A stretch of 17,849 bases of DNA from T1Sed10-7 sp046540855 (GCA_046540855.1 JBKHEJ010000030.1:1-17849); one strand, 5' to 3'. Positions 1 through 6,800 are shown, numbered from the stretch's first letter. Program-made: numbers and translations. The notes: a model not told the origin generated them from the letters alone.

Positions 1-272
1 CGCGGGATGGCGGCATGGCGTACCCAGTCGGGCGCGCCCGGTGGGCGGTGCTTCTGGAACCATCCCTCGCCCGCGATGCCGTCCGGGTAGCGCCGCAAGG
101 TCAACGGACGGTCAGCGAGCAGGGGCAGGAGCAGCCCGGCGCAGGTCAGCTGGTGCTGGACCAGCTGCCCCTTGGTGATCCGGTCGTCCGGGAAGAGCAC
201 CTTGTCGGGGTTCGTGATGGTCAGCTCACGCCCGTCGACCGGTACGACCGTGCGGGCAGCCCTGGCGCTCAC
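1..272 (-). CDS. ligD: LigD-type NHEJ polymerase (PolDom), N-terminal part only
   Basis: The reading frame starts at GTG 272-270 and leaves the window at base 1, giving about 90 residues. Near residues 20-30 it reads ITNPDKVLFPDD, followed by ITKGQLVQ, then RPLTLRRYPDGI and GEGWFQKH. These are the hallmark N-terminal motifs of the archaeo-eukaryotic primase-like polymerase domain of bacterial LigD. That domain fills gaps and adds nucleotides, preferably ribonucleotides, at double-strand break ends during non-homologous end joining. The catalytic metal-binding acidic residues lie beyond the window edge. The GTG overlaps the Ku stop as GTGA, so translation is probably coupled to Ku. Ligase activity sits in a separate gene at 1335-2360, so LigD is split here. 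A nuclease domain could follow outside the window. Confidence 0.9.
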   Translation of the reverse strand, partial: MSARAARTVVPVDGRELTITNPDKVLFPDDRITKGQLVQHQLTCAGLLLPLLADRPLTLRRYPDGIAGEGWFQKHRPPGAPDWVRHAAIP

Positions 273-1210
273 GCCACATCGGCCTGCTCATCCTGGTGGC
301 GCAGCGCCTCGATCAGCTCCGCCTTCGACAGCGAGGAGCGTCCCGGGATGTCCCGCTCCTTGGCGAGGTCGTAGAGCTCGGACTTGGTCAGGGATCCGTA
401 GTCGACCTCGGGCGCCGCCGCCTCGGAGCCGGAACGCGCCCGCTGCAGGCTCTGCTCCAGTGCCGCCATGAGATCGACCACGTTGCCCCGGTCGGCCCGT
501 CCGGTGTCGACCTCGACCGTGCGGCCCTCGGCCTTGCCCTCGAGGAAGGTCAGGAGATCGTCGCGGTGACGGTCAGGGTAGGCCTCAGGATCGAACGCGG
601 TGCGCATCGATCCGATGAGCTGCTCGGCCATCGCCAGCTCCTGGTCGGAGGGCGTGGCCCCACGCTCGAGATCGAGGTCGAGGTCCGCGGGCTCCATGAC
701 CTCGGCGGCGTGGTGCATCGTCGACAGGACCAACACCCCGTCCCGAGCCCGGATGGCGGCCAGGTACTCACGGTTGCGCATCACGAAGTTCGCGACCGCG
801 ACCTGACCGGTGTGGCTCATGGCCTCGGTCAGCAGCTGGTAGGGACGGCGGGCCACCTCGCCGTCGGGGGCGAGGTAGTAGGCCCGGTCGTAGAAGATGG
901 GGTCGATGTCGCTCTGCTCCACGTAGGCGTGGATGCGGATCACCCGGGACGCCTCCGGCTCGAGGTCGTCGAGCTCGTCCGGTTCGACCACGACGAAACG
1001 CCCGTCGTCGAGCTCGTAGCCCTTGACGATGTCATCCCGGGTCAGCTCCTCACCCGTGGAGTCGTCGACGAGCCGCTGGCGGACGGGCGCGTGCGTGTCC
1101 CGGCTGAGCTGCCGGAAGCGCACCCGCTGCGGTCGGACCGCCGTGTACAGCTCCACCGGGACGGTGACGAGCCCGAAGCTGACGACGCCACTCCACGTCG
1201 GACGTGCCAT
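269..1210 (-). CDS. ku: Ku homodimer DNA-end-binding protein
   Basis: This 313-residue protein is a normal length for bacterial Ku. It opens with MARPTWSGVVSFGLVTVPVE, the family's typical N terminus. The frame is open further upstream, but I chose ATG 1210-1208 because it matches the family start and has a GGGAGAGG ribosome site about 8 bases before it. Ku forms a ring that threads onto broken DNA ends and recruits LigD. The body (about residues 1-255) is the Ku beta-barrel core. The C terminus (about 269-300, LTKSELYDLAKERDIPGRSS and following) resembles a SAP/HeH DNA-binding helix pair, as in other actinobacterial Ku proteins. The gene lies between the ligase (124-base gap upstream) and the polymerase gene (4-base GTGA overlap), which supports one NHEJ operon. 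Confidence 0.95.
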   Translation of the reverse strand: MARPTWSGVVSFGLVTVPVELYTAVRPQRVRFRQLSRDTHAPVRQRLVDDSTGEELTRDDIVKGYELDDGRFVVVEPDELDDLEPEASRVIRIHAYVEQSDIDPIFYDRAYYLAPDGEVARRPYQLLTEAMSHTGQVAVANFVMRNREYLAAIRARDGVLVLSTMHHAAEVMEPADLDLDLERGATPSDQELAMAEQLIGSMRTAFDPEAYPDRHRDDLLTFLEGKAEGRTVEVDTGRADRGNVVDLMAALEQSLQRARSGSEAAAPEVDYGSLTKSELYDLAKERDIPGRSSLSKAELIEALRHQDEQADVA

Positions 1211-1299
1211 GCGACCGCCTCTCCCTGGGAAGCCTCGTGGCTTCGGGGGGGCCATCCATCGTGCACCCTCGGCTGCGCGCGAACCTGGCCGAACTCCCA

Positions 1300-1325
1300 C
1301 CGTCCTCCCCCTGCGGCGGGGACGG
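1300..1325 (-). other. GC-rich hairpin between ligase and Ku genes
   Basis: CCGTCC (1300-1305) pairs perfectly with GGACGG (1320-1325), and two further C-G pairs are possible across a one-base bulge. It lies in the 124-base gap between the ligase stop and the Ku start. There is no T tract, so it is at best an attenuator or RNA-stability element. It could also be chance in DNA this rich in GC. Confidence 0.25.
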
Positions 1326-1334
1326 AGGATCCCA

Positions 1335-2360
1335 TCAGGCCCGATCGATGTGGCCGCCCGACCCGCCGGGACGGTCGCGCTCCCCGGGCTCGCCGCGCTC
1401 CCCGGGCTCATCGCGCTCCGGCGGCTCGTCGGCGACGAGCGCGACGAACCGGGGTTGTCGCAGGCGGCCCCCGCTCGTCCAGCCGAGGTGGTCGACCAGC
1501 ACCGTCAGCACCGGCTCGACCCAGTGGACCTGACGGTCGGCCGGGGGGTCGAGGAAGGCCGGGGCGTGGCGCTCGATCCGGGGAAGGAACGCCTCGAGCG
1601 CGTGACGGTGCCGGTCGTCGAACCCGCTGCCGACCTTGCCGGCGTACCGCAGCCCCTCGGGGGTCGGTCGGCCGAGCAGCAGGGCGGCGAAGCTGCGGCG
1701 GGCTCCAGCGGTCCAGCCTCCCACGACGAACCCGCCGCGCGACAGGCAGGGCAGCTTCCGCCACGCCCGGGAGCGTCCGCCGCGGTAGGCGGCGGTGGGC
1801 CGCTTGGCGATCAGGCCCTCCCACCCCTGCTCGCACGCCCCGGCCAGCAGCACGTCCTGTCGATCATGGTCGGCCACCTGGTGCGCGGTGAAGCGCAGGG
1901 GACCGTCGAAGGCGAACGCGTCCTCGAGCCGGTGCTTGCGCTCTCGCAGCGGGGACGGACGCAGGTCCCGGCCCTGCGACCAGAGGAGGTCGAAGACGTA
2001 CAGCCAGACCTCCGTGTCGAGGGGCCCGCGCCGCGTGAGCGCCTGCTGGAGCCGGGGGAAGGAGGTGGCCGAGTCCTCGAAGGTGACGAGCTCACCGTCA
2101 GCGATCAGGTCGGCCGAGGCCTGCCGAGAGACGGCGTCGGCGATCCCGGGCAGACGTTCGGCGTAGGGCCGGCCCTGGCGGCTCTGCAGCCGCGCCACGC
2201 CGTGCTCGAGGTGGACCAGACAACGGATGCCGTCCAGCTTGCGCTCGAAGAACCACGTCCCAGCCTCCAGCCGGCCGCCAGCCGTCGCCAACTGGGGGAC
2301 GATCTCGCGCGGCTGGGTCGCTCCACCGACCGGCGAGCCGGGCCTCGCTCGATCGCTCAC
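1335..2360 (-). CDS. ATP-dependent DNA ligase, LigD ligase-domain type
   Basis: The 341-residue protein carries the adenylation motif FERKLDGIR with the expected nucleophile Lys41, followed by ADGELV (88-92), YVFDLL (121-126) and EGLIAKR (181-187). A C-terminal OB-fold domain contains FVVGGW and the sequence YAGKVGSGF. It would seal double-strand breaks together with Ku. GTG 2360 is preferred over an upstream in-frame GTG at 2432 because GAAGGTGG lies about 8 bases before it and nothing comparable precedes 2432. Motif V reads WRKLPC where the family normally has W-x-K-x-K/R-C; the second basic residue is proline here, which may affect catalysis. The last 20 or so residues are a low-complexity EPGER repeat. 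The gene is the first of the NHEJ operon. Confidence 0.92.
   Translation of the reverse strand: MSDRARPGSPVGGATQPREIVPQLATAGGRLEAGTWFFERKLDGIRCLVHLEHGVARLQSRQGRPYAERLPGIADAVSRQASADLIADGELVTFEDSATSFPRLQQALTRRGPLDTEVWLYVFDLLWSQGRDLRPSPLRERKHRLEDAFAFDGPLRFTAHQVADHDRQDVLLAGACEQGWEGLIAKRPTAAYRGGRSRAWRKLPCLSRGGFVVGGWTAGARRSFAALLLGRPTPEGLRYAGKVGSGFDDRHRHALEAFLPRIERHAPAFLDPPADRQVHWVEPVLTVLVDHLGWTSGGRLRQPRFVALVADEPPERDEPGERGEPGERDRPGGSGGHIDRA
1376..1429. repeat. Three 18-bp tandem repeats in the ligase tail
   Basis: Units start at 1376, 1394 and 1412 and begin CGCGCTCC. The first two differ only in the last two bases and the third is more diverged. On the minus strand they encode EPGERG/EPGERD-type hexapeptides at the ligase C terminus. 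The length is a multiple of three, so gain or loss of a unit keeps the frame. This is likely a slippage-prone, disordered tail. Confidence 0.8.
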
Positions 2361-2543
2361 GCGCTGGCCACCTTCGTCGCCGCGCAGCCAGCCTAGGCCG
2401 ACCCCCGGCAGCACCGGTGCCGTACTGACCACGACCAGGTCAGGCGGCCATCAGCCGGAGGTGCCGGACCGCGGGGCACCCGGCAGCGGCCACGTTGGTA
2501 GAGGTGGGAACACGGCTCGCTCACCGGCCGGTCAGGAGACACC

Positions 2544-3071
2544 ATGCGAACCCGGCTCCATCTCGACGACGCACCCTTCGAGGACCTGCTCGCCACCTAC
2601 GTGCGGGACCATCTCGCCGGCGCGGCTGGAGGCCACGCGCTCGCCCAACGGGCGGCGGGAACGACCGGTGAGCTCGATGCGGAGGCGGGGCGCACGCTCC
2701 GGCGCCTGGCCGACGAGATCGGCGAGGACCGTCGCGACCTGCGCCGCTGCGCCGCGGCGCTCGGCATCCGTCAGCCGCGGACACGCGAGCTGGCGGTGCG
2801 CATCGCCGAACGTCTGGGACGGATGAAGCTCAACGCCCAGCTCCTCGGCACCTCGGCGCTCTCGCCGGTGCTGGAACTGGACCTGTTGATCATGGGGGTG
2901 TCGGGTAAGGCGAGGGTGTGGCGGACGCTCGCGGTCCTCGTCCCCGACGCGGTGCCTGACGACATCGACCTCGACGGGCTCGAACGGCGCGCCATCGCGC
3001 AGCGTGAGGAGCTCGAGGCGCTGCAGGACCGACTCATACCGCGACTGAACGACCCGGGCCCCCGCGAGTGA
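2544..3071 (+). CDS. Conserved helical protein of unknown function
   Basis: The protein has 175 residues and starts at ATG 2544, with AGGAG about 6 bases upstream. It contains no signal peptide or membrane segment and looks almost entirely alpha-helical. An N-terminal stretch reads YVRDHLAGAAGGHALAQR, then LRRLADEIGEDRRDLRR, then a basic RIAERLGRMKLN, followed by a helix ending in ELDLLIMGVSGKARVWRTL. The pattern of long amphipathic helices with DHLAGA, EDR and KLN elements resembles a family of cytosolic actinobacterial hypothetical proteins that may fold as a helical bundle. I recognise no catalytic motif. It is divergent from the NHEJ ligase across a 183-base gap and separated from the toxin-antitoxin genes by 113 bases. 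No function is assigned. Confidence 0.8.
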   Translation: MRTRLHLDDAPFEDLLATYVRDHLAGAAGGHALAQRAAGTTGELDAEAGRTLRRLADEIGEDRRDLRRCAAALGIRQPRTRELAVRIAERLGRMKLNAQLLGTSALSPVLELDLLIMGVSGKARVWRTLAVLVPDAVPDDIDLDGLERRAIAQREELEALQDRLIPRLNDPGPRE

Positions 3072-3089
3072 TCGCATCGAGAGGAGGTC

Positions 3090-3143
3090 ATGACCTGGCA
3101 TGGCCGCACCGACGGTTGGGCACCTGTTCTGGGGAGGTCGTGA
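3090..3143 (+). other. Possible 17-residue leader ORF containing a palindrome
   Basis: ATG 3090 is preceded by GAGGAGG, a near-perfect ribosome site at rather short spacing. It opens a 17-codon frame (MTWHGRTDGWAPVLGRS) ending in TGA 3141-3143. The start codon sits inside a perfect 12-bp palindrome, AGGTCATGACCT (3085-3096). This could be a small leader peptide, an operator for the downstream toxin-antitoxin genes, or chance. The peptide alone gives no clue to function. Confidence 0.25.
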
Positions 3144-3169
3144 ACAGCCTCCTCGGACGGTCTCACCGG

Positions 3170-3178
3170 TGATACACT
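3170..3178 (+). promoter_or_regulatory. Extended -10 promoter for a leaderless antitoxin transcript
   Basis: The sequence TGATACACT provides a TGN extension plus a TACACT -10 hexamer at 3173-3178. It ends 6 bases before the antitoxin ATG at 3185. A start site 6-7 bases downstream would coincide with the ATG, giving a leaderless mRNA, which is common in actinobacteria. In agreement, no Shine-Dalgarno sequence is visible before this ATG. I see no convincing -35 box, which an extended -10 does not always require. Confidence 0.55.
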
Positions 3179-3184
3179 GCCGGC

Positions 3185-3427
3185 ATGAGCGCACCCGAGG
3201 TCAGCATCCGCGAGCTGCGTAACCACGGCGGGGAGGTGGTCGACCGTGTCGCAGCCGGCGAACACCTCACCGTCACCCGAGCCGGCAAGCCGGTCGCTGA
3301 ACTCCGACCGACGGGTCGATCAGCGTTGAAGGCCGAGGTTCTGCTGGAGCGGTGGCGTCGGCTTCCTCGTCTCGATCCTGACCGCCTGCGTGAGGATGTC
3401 GACGAGCTCTTGGACCCGTCTCTGTGA
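3185..3427 (+). CDS. Phd/YefM-type antitoxin
   Basis: This is an 80-residue protein. Its N-terminal half (VSIRELRNHGGEVVDRVAAG, then EHLTVTRAGKPVAELRP) is the classical Phd/YefM fold that dimerises and binds operator DNA. The C-terminal 35 or so residues, rich in Leu, Arg and Asp (WRRLPRLDPDRLREDVDELL), would wrap around the toxin and block its active site. It is the first gene of an overlapping series, and its stop overlaps the toxin GTG as GTGA. Phd-type antitoxins normally repress their own promoter together with the toxin. Nearby DNA contains a 12-bp palindrome at 3085-3096, about 75 bases upstream of the -10, which is rather far for a classical operator. It would usually be annotated as vapB by pairing with a PIN toxin. 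Confidence 0.92.
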   Translation: MSAPEVSIRELRNHGGEVVDRVAAGEHLTVTRAGKPVAELRPTGRSALKAEVLLERWRRLPRLDPDRLREDVDELLDPSL

Positions 3428-3852
3428 CGGGGCTGCACGAGCGCCCGCACCGCGGGCTGCTGGACACGAGCACACTCATCCTGCTGCCGCTGCTCCGGGA
3501 CGCCACTGTGCTGCCGGTCGAACCGCTCATCTCCACCATCACGCTGGCGGAGCTGTCCGTCGGTCCCCTCGTGGCTCGCACCGAGTCCGAGCGGGCAGCG
3601 CGACAAGCTCACCTGCAACAGGCTGAAGCCGACTTCGACCCGCTCCCCTTCGATGCAGCTGCGGCTCGCGCGTTCGGCCAGGTCGCGGCGTCGCTACGCC
3701 AAGTTGGAAGGAAGCCTGCCGCGCGGTCCTACGACGCGATGATCGCGGCGGTCGCGGTCGCGAACGGCCTCCCGCTCTACACGTGCAACGTCGCTGACTT
3801 CACGGCCATCACGCAGCTCGACGCGGTCGACGTCCCTCACCCCGACGCGTGA
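3424..3852 (+). CDS. vapC: PIN-domain ribonuclease toxin, VapC family
   Basis: The 142-residue protein starts at GTG 3424, overlapping the antitoxin stop. PIN-domain acidic residues are visible at Asp14 (GLLDTSTLI), Glu43 (TLAELSVG), Asp104 (SYDAMIAAVA) and Asp125 (CNVADF), the expected Mg-binding quartet. VapC toxins cleave RNA, often tRNA or rRNA, when released from the antitoxin. The target here cannot be predicted. All four acidic residues are present, so the toxin looks intact. Its TGA overlaps the GTG of the ArsR-type gene, which is unusual because toxin-antitoxin modules are mostly free-standing. Confidence 0.93.
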   Translation: MTGLHERPHRGLLDTSTLILLPLLRDATVLPVEPLISTITLAELSVGPLVARTESERAARQAHLQQAEADFDPLPFDAAAARAFGQVAASLRQVGRKPAARSYDAMIAAVAVANGLPLYTCNVADFTAITQLDAVDVPHPDA

Positions 3853-4172
3853 CCCCACCTTATGTCGTGGACGTGTTCGCCGCACTTGCCGACCCGACCC
3901 GTCGTGCGCTGCTGACCAAGCTGCAGCATGACGGCGAGTGCGACGTCGGGGCGTTGGTCGCCGCCCATGACGTGTCGCAACCGGCCATCTCGCGCCACCT
4001 TCGGATCCTGCTCGACGCAGGGCTCGTGGCGGTACGCCAGCACGGCCGTCGACGTCACTACCGCGTGCAGGCTGACGGGCTCTTGCCGCTGATCAGCTAC
4101 CTGACCGCCTTCTGGGACCAGCGCCTGGCCGCGCTCGACTCGGTCCTGGACGAACTCGAGGAACGAACGTGA
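3849..4172 (+). CDS. ArsR-family winged-helix transcriptional repressor
   Basis: The protein has 107 residues and starts at GTG 3849, overlapping the toxin stop. It shows the ArsR N terminus VFAALADPTRRALLTKL, a helix-turn-helix (about 33-56, containing VSQPAISRHLRIL) and a wing (VRQHGRRRHYRV). Metal-sensing ArsR proteins have an ELCVCDL motif. The matching place reads GECDVGAL with a single Cys, so metal sensing by that site is unlikely. This subtype commonly sits next to an SRPBCC/AHSA1 gene, as it does here, and probably represses its own operon. Because the gene is translationally coupled to the toxin, it may also influence toxin-antitoxin expression, but no operator is proven. Confidence 0.93.
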   Translation: MTPPYVVDVFAALADPTRRALLTKLQHDGECDVGALVAAHDVSQPAISRHLRILLDAGLVAVRQHGRRRHYRVQADGLLPLISYLTAFWDQRLAALDSVLDELEERT

Positions 4173-4600
4173 GCTACGCCTACGACCTGCAGCGCGACCT
4201 CTCCCACCCACCGGAACACGTGTGGCGTGCGTTGACCGAGTCCTCTCTGGTCTCGCGTTGGTTCATGGTGTGCGATGAGGATCTCGGCACGCTGCCCATC
4301 GGTGGCACGTTCACGCTCACCGACCCCGATGCCAAGGGCTGGTCCGGCATCCTCGACGGCCAACTGCTCGAGCGCACCGCCCCGCACCGGCTCGTCTACC
4401 GCACCGATGAGCGCGATGGCACCTCGTCCACCACGCTGACCTGGACCCTGACCGCGACCGATAGCGGCACCCGCCTGCAGCTGCACCACGCGGGTTGGGA
4501 GGGGCTCCGCGGCTTCCTCACGGCTCAGTTCCTGCGCATGGGCTGGCGCTCCCTGATCGCCAAGCACCTCACCGAGGTGCTCGAGACGATCGACCGCTAG
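4169..4600 (+). CDS. SRPBCC (AHSA1/START-like) domain protein
   Basis: This is a 143-residue protein with the features of the Activator of Hsp90 ATPase-like SRPBCC family: an N-terminal strand, then HPPEHVWRALTESSLVSRWF, GGTFTL, RLVYRTDE, TTLTWTLTATDSGTRLQL, HHAGWEG and a long C-terminal helix ending LTEVLETIDR. This helix-grip fold encloses a hydrophobic pocket for small ligands. The ligand is unknown and no catalytic residues are assigned. GTG 4169 overlaps the ArsR stop as GTGA. The ArsR-SRPBCC pair is a recurring bacterial arrangement, sometimes linked to stress or xenobiotic response. The gene ends the four-gene operon and faces the kinase gene tail to tail. Confidence 0.92.
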   Translation: MSYAYDLQRDLSHPPEHVWRALTESSLVSRWFMVCDEDLGTLPIGGTFTLTDPDAKGWSGILDGQLLERTAPHRLVYRTDERDGTSSTTLTWTLTATDSGTRLQLHHAGWEGLRGFLTAQFLRMGWRSLIAKHLTEVLETIDR

Positions 4601-4622
4601 GCAGTAGACGAGCACCCTGACG

Positions 4623-4662
4623 GCGATCCGATCAGCGTCACCGATCGAGCCGAACGGATCGC
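4623..4662. repeat. Inverted repeat between convergent genes
   Basis: GCGATCCG (4623-4630) is repeated as CGGATCGC (4655-4662) with 24 bases between. It lies downstream of the SRPBCC gene in the 207-base convergent gap before the kinase stop. It may act as a weak bidirectional terminator, but there is no T tract. The rest of the gap (4663-4807) is GC-rich DNA in which I see no gene. Confidence 0.35.
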
Positions 4663-4807
4663 GGCGTGGTCCTGAGGATCAACGACCTACCGCGTGTTGT
4701 CCTGAGCCAGGCTGACCGTTCTTGGCGCGTTCGCGGCGGCTGCCCGCGCCCCCCGCGTGCGCCCGGTGCGGCCGGCTCGCCCGTAGCCACCGCTCGGATC
4801 CGGCCAC

Positions 4808-5980
4808 CTAGGCCGTGGAGGACCGTGGATCCACGCTCGGCGGGGGTGGGGGTGGGAGGTCCGGCGTGCTGCTCGTCCCAGCTCGGCCGAGGGTCATCCG
4901 AACGCGCGTCCCGCCGAGGGGCGAGTCGCTGAGCTCCACGGACCCGGCGTGCAGGCGGGCCTGCTGGGCGACCAGGGCCAGGCCGAGCCCGCTACCCGGG
5001 GCCGCGGTCCGTCCACGCTCGAACCGCTCCAGCACGCGCGCGCGATCGGCGGGATCGATGCCGGGGCCATCGTCATCGACCGTGAGCACCGTCGTCCCGT
5101 CCTCGTCGGTGGCGAGGGTGACCACGACGTGGACGTCGTGCTGGCCGTGGCGCAGCGCGTTGTCGACGAGGTTGTCCAGCGCGACGCGCAGACCATCGGA
5201 CCAGCCGGTGACCGGGACCTGCTCGGGAGCGGTCAGCTCGACGGTCGCGGCCGGGTGCCGGCGGCTGGCGTGGACGACGACGCGGTCGGCCAGCTCCGCG
5301 AGGTCGAGCCGTTCCCGGGGTACCTCGGCGTCGCCGCGTGCCAACAGGAGCAGTCCATCCACCAGCGCGGTCAGGCGCTCCTGCTCGCGCCGCACGTCCT
5401 CGAGGACGGCGCGGTCCTCCGCACCGAGCCGCTCGGAGCCGGCCAGGACGTCGAGGTCGGCGCGCATCGCCGTGAGCGGGGTCCGCAGCTCGTGCCCGGC
5501 ATCCGCAGCGAACCGCCGGGAGGCGGCCAGGGCGGCGCTGCGTTGGTGCTCGGCGGTCTGCAACCGAGCCAGCATCGCGTTCAGGGTCACCGCGAGCTCG
5601 TCGACCTCGACCGGCCCGGCGCGCGGGAGCCGTCGGTCCAACTCCCCGGTCGCCGCGATGTCGGCCGCGCTGCGACGCAGGGCGGCCAGCGGCTCGAGCG
5701 CCACCGCGCCGATGCCGAGCCCCGCCACCGCCACGACCAGCAGCACCCCGGCCCCGACCACCAGGATCCGGTTGCCGACGCTGCGGGCCGTCGGCAACCT
5801 CAGCTCCGCAGCGTCCAGCCGACCCTCGAGCCGCGGGAAGCGTTCGGCCAGCCGCTCGACGACGGGGTCGCGGCGCTCCTGGACCGACAGCGACCAGGTC
5901 ACGGTGGTGCCGAGCAGCACCAACGCCAGCGCGGCCGCCGCGACCGCGGCCAACGCGACCCGCCATCGCAGGCTGTTCAC
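4808..5980 (-). CDS. Two-component sensor histidine kinase
   Basis: The protein has 390 residues. GTG 5980 is the start, with AAGGAG about 6 bases upstream. It has one membrane helix near residues 8-30, a short extracytoplasmic loop (about 31-70), a second helix (about 71-95), then a HAMP linker with LEPLAALRR. The dimerisation domain has phospho-accepting His163 in AADAGHELRTPL. The ATPase domain shows the N box (DNLVDNALRHG, 269-279), the G1 box DDDGPGI (302-308), ERFERG and the G2 box GSGLGL (329-334). All key residues are present. The C terminus ends in a proline run. It lies 30 bases downstream of the response regulator in one operon. The small sensor loop suggests detection of a membrane or envelope signal. 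Codons 10-50 are repeated exactly at 8701-8824. Confidence 0.95.
   Translation of the reverse strand: MNSLRWRVALAAVAAAALALVLLGTTVTWSLSVQERRDPVVERLAERFPRLEGRLDAAELRLPTARSVGNRILVVGAGVLLVVAVAGLGIGAVALEPLAALRRSAADIAATGELDRRLPRAGPVEVDELAVTLNAMLARLQTAEHQRSAALAASRRFAADAGHELRTPLTAMRADLDVLAGSERLGAEDRAVLEDVRREQERLTALVDGLLLLARGDAEVPRERLDLAELADRVVVHASRRHPAATVELTAPEQVPVTGWSDGLRVALDNLVDNALRHGQHDVHVVVTLATDEDGTTVLTVDDDGPGIDPADRARVLERFERGRTAAPGSGLGLALVAQQARLHAGSVELSDSPLGGTRVRMTLGRAGTSSTPDLPPPPPPSVDPRSSTA
5830..5953. repeat. Repeat A, copy 1 (kinase 5' region)
   Basis: These 124 bases, inside the kinase gene (codons 10-50, covering the first membrane helix and part of the sensor loop), recur without a mismatch at 8701-8824. 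The match stops abruptly on both sides. In copy 1 it is 720 bases from repeat B; in copy 2 the two are adjacent. Confidence 0.97.
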
Positions 5981-6010
5981 GGCGGCTCCTTCGGAAGACG
6001 GCGCGGACGG

Positions 6011-6694
6011 TCAGGCGCGGAGCACGAAGCCGACGCCCCGGACGGTGTGCAGCAACCTCGGCTCCCCCTCGGCCTCGAGCTTGCGCCGCAGGTAGCCGAC
6101 GAACACGTCGACCACGTTGCTGTCGGTGTCGAAGTCGTACCCCCAGACCTCGGCCAGCAGCTGCTCGCGCGTCAGGACGATGCTCGGGTGCCGCGCGAGC
6201 GTGGTCAGCAGCTCGAACTCCCGGCGGGTCAGGTCCAGCTCGCGCTCGCCACGCCTGGCTCGGCGTCGTGCCGGGTCGACCCTAAGGTCACCGACGATCA
6301 GCTCCGTCGCCACCGCCGGCGCGGCGCGCCGCAGGAGCGCCTGGAGCCGGGCGACCAGCTCCGCGACCGCGAAGGGCTTGGTCACGTAGTCGTCGGCCCC
6401 GGCCTGCAGACCCGCGACCCGGTCCTCGACCTCGTCGCGGGCGGACAGGACGAGGATCGGCAGCGTCGCCCCCTCAGCCCGCAGGCGGCGGATCACCTCG
6501 ATGCCGTCCACGTCAGGCATCGTCAGGTCGACGATGGCCACGTCCGGGGCTGACGCGGCCACCGCCGCGAGGGCGGCCCGCCCGCCATCCACGGCCTGGA
6601 CAGCGAAACCCTCGCGGCTGAGCGCCCGAGCCAGCGAGGTCCGGATCGCCGCGTCGTCGTCGACGAGCAGCAGACGGGGCAGCGCGGTGTCCAT
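6011..6694 (-). CDS. OmpR/PhoB-family response regulator (MprA-like)
   Basis: This is a 227-residue protein. The receiver domain has the acidic pocket VDDD (11-14), phospho-accepting Asp56 (AIVDLTMP), Ser84 and Lys106 (VTKPF). The C-terminal winged helix contains LTRREFELLTTLARHP, SNVVDVFVGYLRRKL and HTVRGVGFVL, typical of OmpR-type DNA binding to tandem direct repeats. I chose ATG 6694 because family alignment starts there. An in-frame ATG at 6739 would add 15 residues, but it lies inside the presumed operator repeats. No clear ribosome site precedes 6694, and a leaderless transcript is possible. The gene is divergent from the secreted-enzyme gene at 6843 and precedes the kinase. It very likely binds the GAACCCT array at 6729-6757. 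Confidence 0.94.
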   Translation of the reverse strand: MDTALPRLLLVDDDAAIRTSLARALSREGFAVQAVDGGRAALAAVAASAPDVAIVDLTMPDVDGIEVIRRLRAEGATLPILVLSARDEVEDRVAGLQAGADDYVTKPFAVAELVARLQALLRRAAPAVATELIVGDLRVDPARRRARRGERELDLTRREFELLTTLARHPSIVLTREQLLAEVWGYDFDTDSNVVDVFVGYLRRKLEAEGEPRLLHTVRGVGFVLRA

Positions 6695-6728
6695 CGCCGG
6701 AGTCTGCCACGCCCACCTCGAGGACCGA

Positions 6729-6757
6729 CGAACCCTCATCGAACCCTTAGGAACGCT
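6729..6757. promoter_or_regulatory. Probable response-regulator operator: three tandem GAACCCT-like repeats
   Basis: GAACCCT occurs at 6730-6736 and 6741-6747, followed by GAACGCT at 6751-6757, so the steps are 11 and 10 bases, about one helical turn each. The first two units share an 8-base CGAACCCT core. OmpR-family regulators bind such same-face direct repeats. The array lies in the divergent region between the regulator gene and the exported-enzyme gene, so it could control both. Assignment to this regulator is inference from position and spacing. Confidence 0.6.
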
Positions 6758-6800
6758 TCACAGCTCCCTCACCATCGTCGTGCACGCTCAGAGCCGACGA

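Noticed and set aside
296..1891. Long plus-strand frame of 531 codons, and another at 1023-2396
   Set aside because: They are antisense to Ku and the ligase, rich in Arg, Gly and Pro with no family motif, and arise from third-position GC bias.
4949..6553. Plus-strand frame of 534 codons opposite the kinase and regulator
   Set aside because: It is antisense to two clearly recognised genes and its translation is low-complexity.
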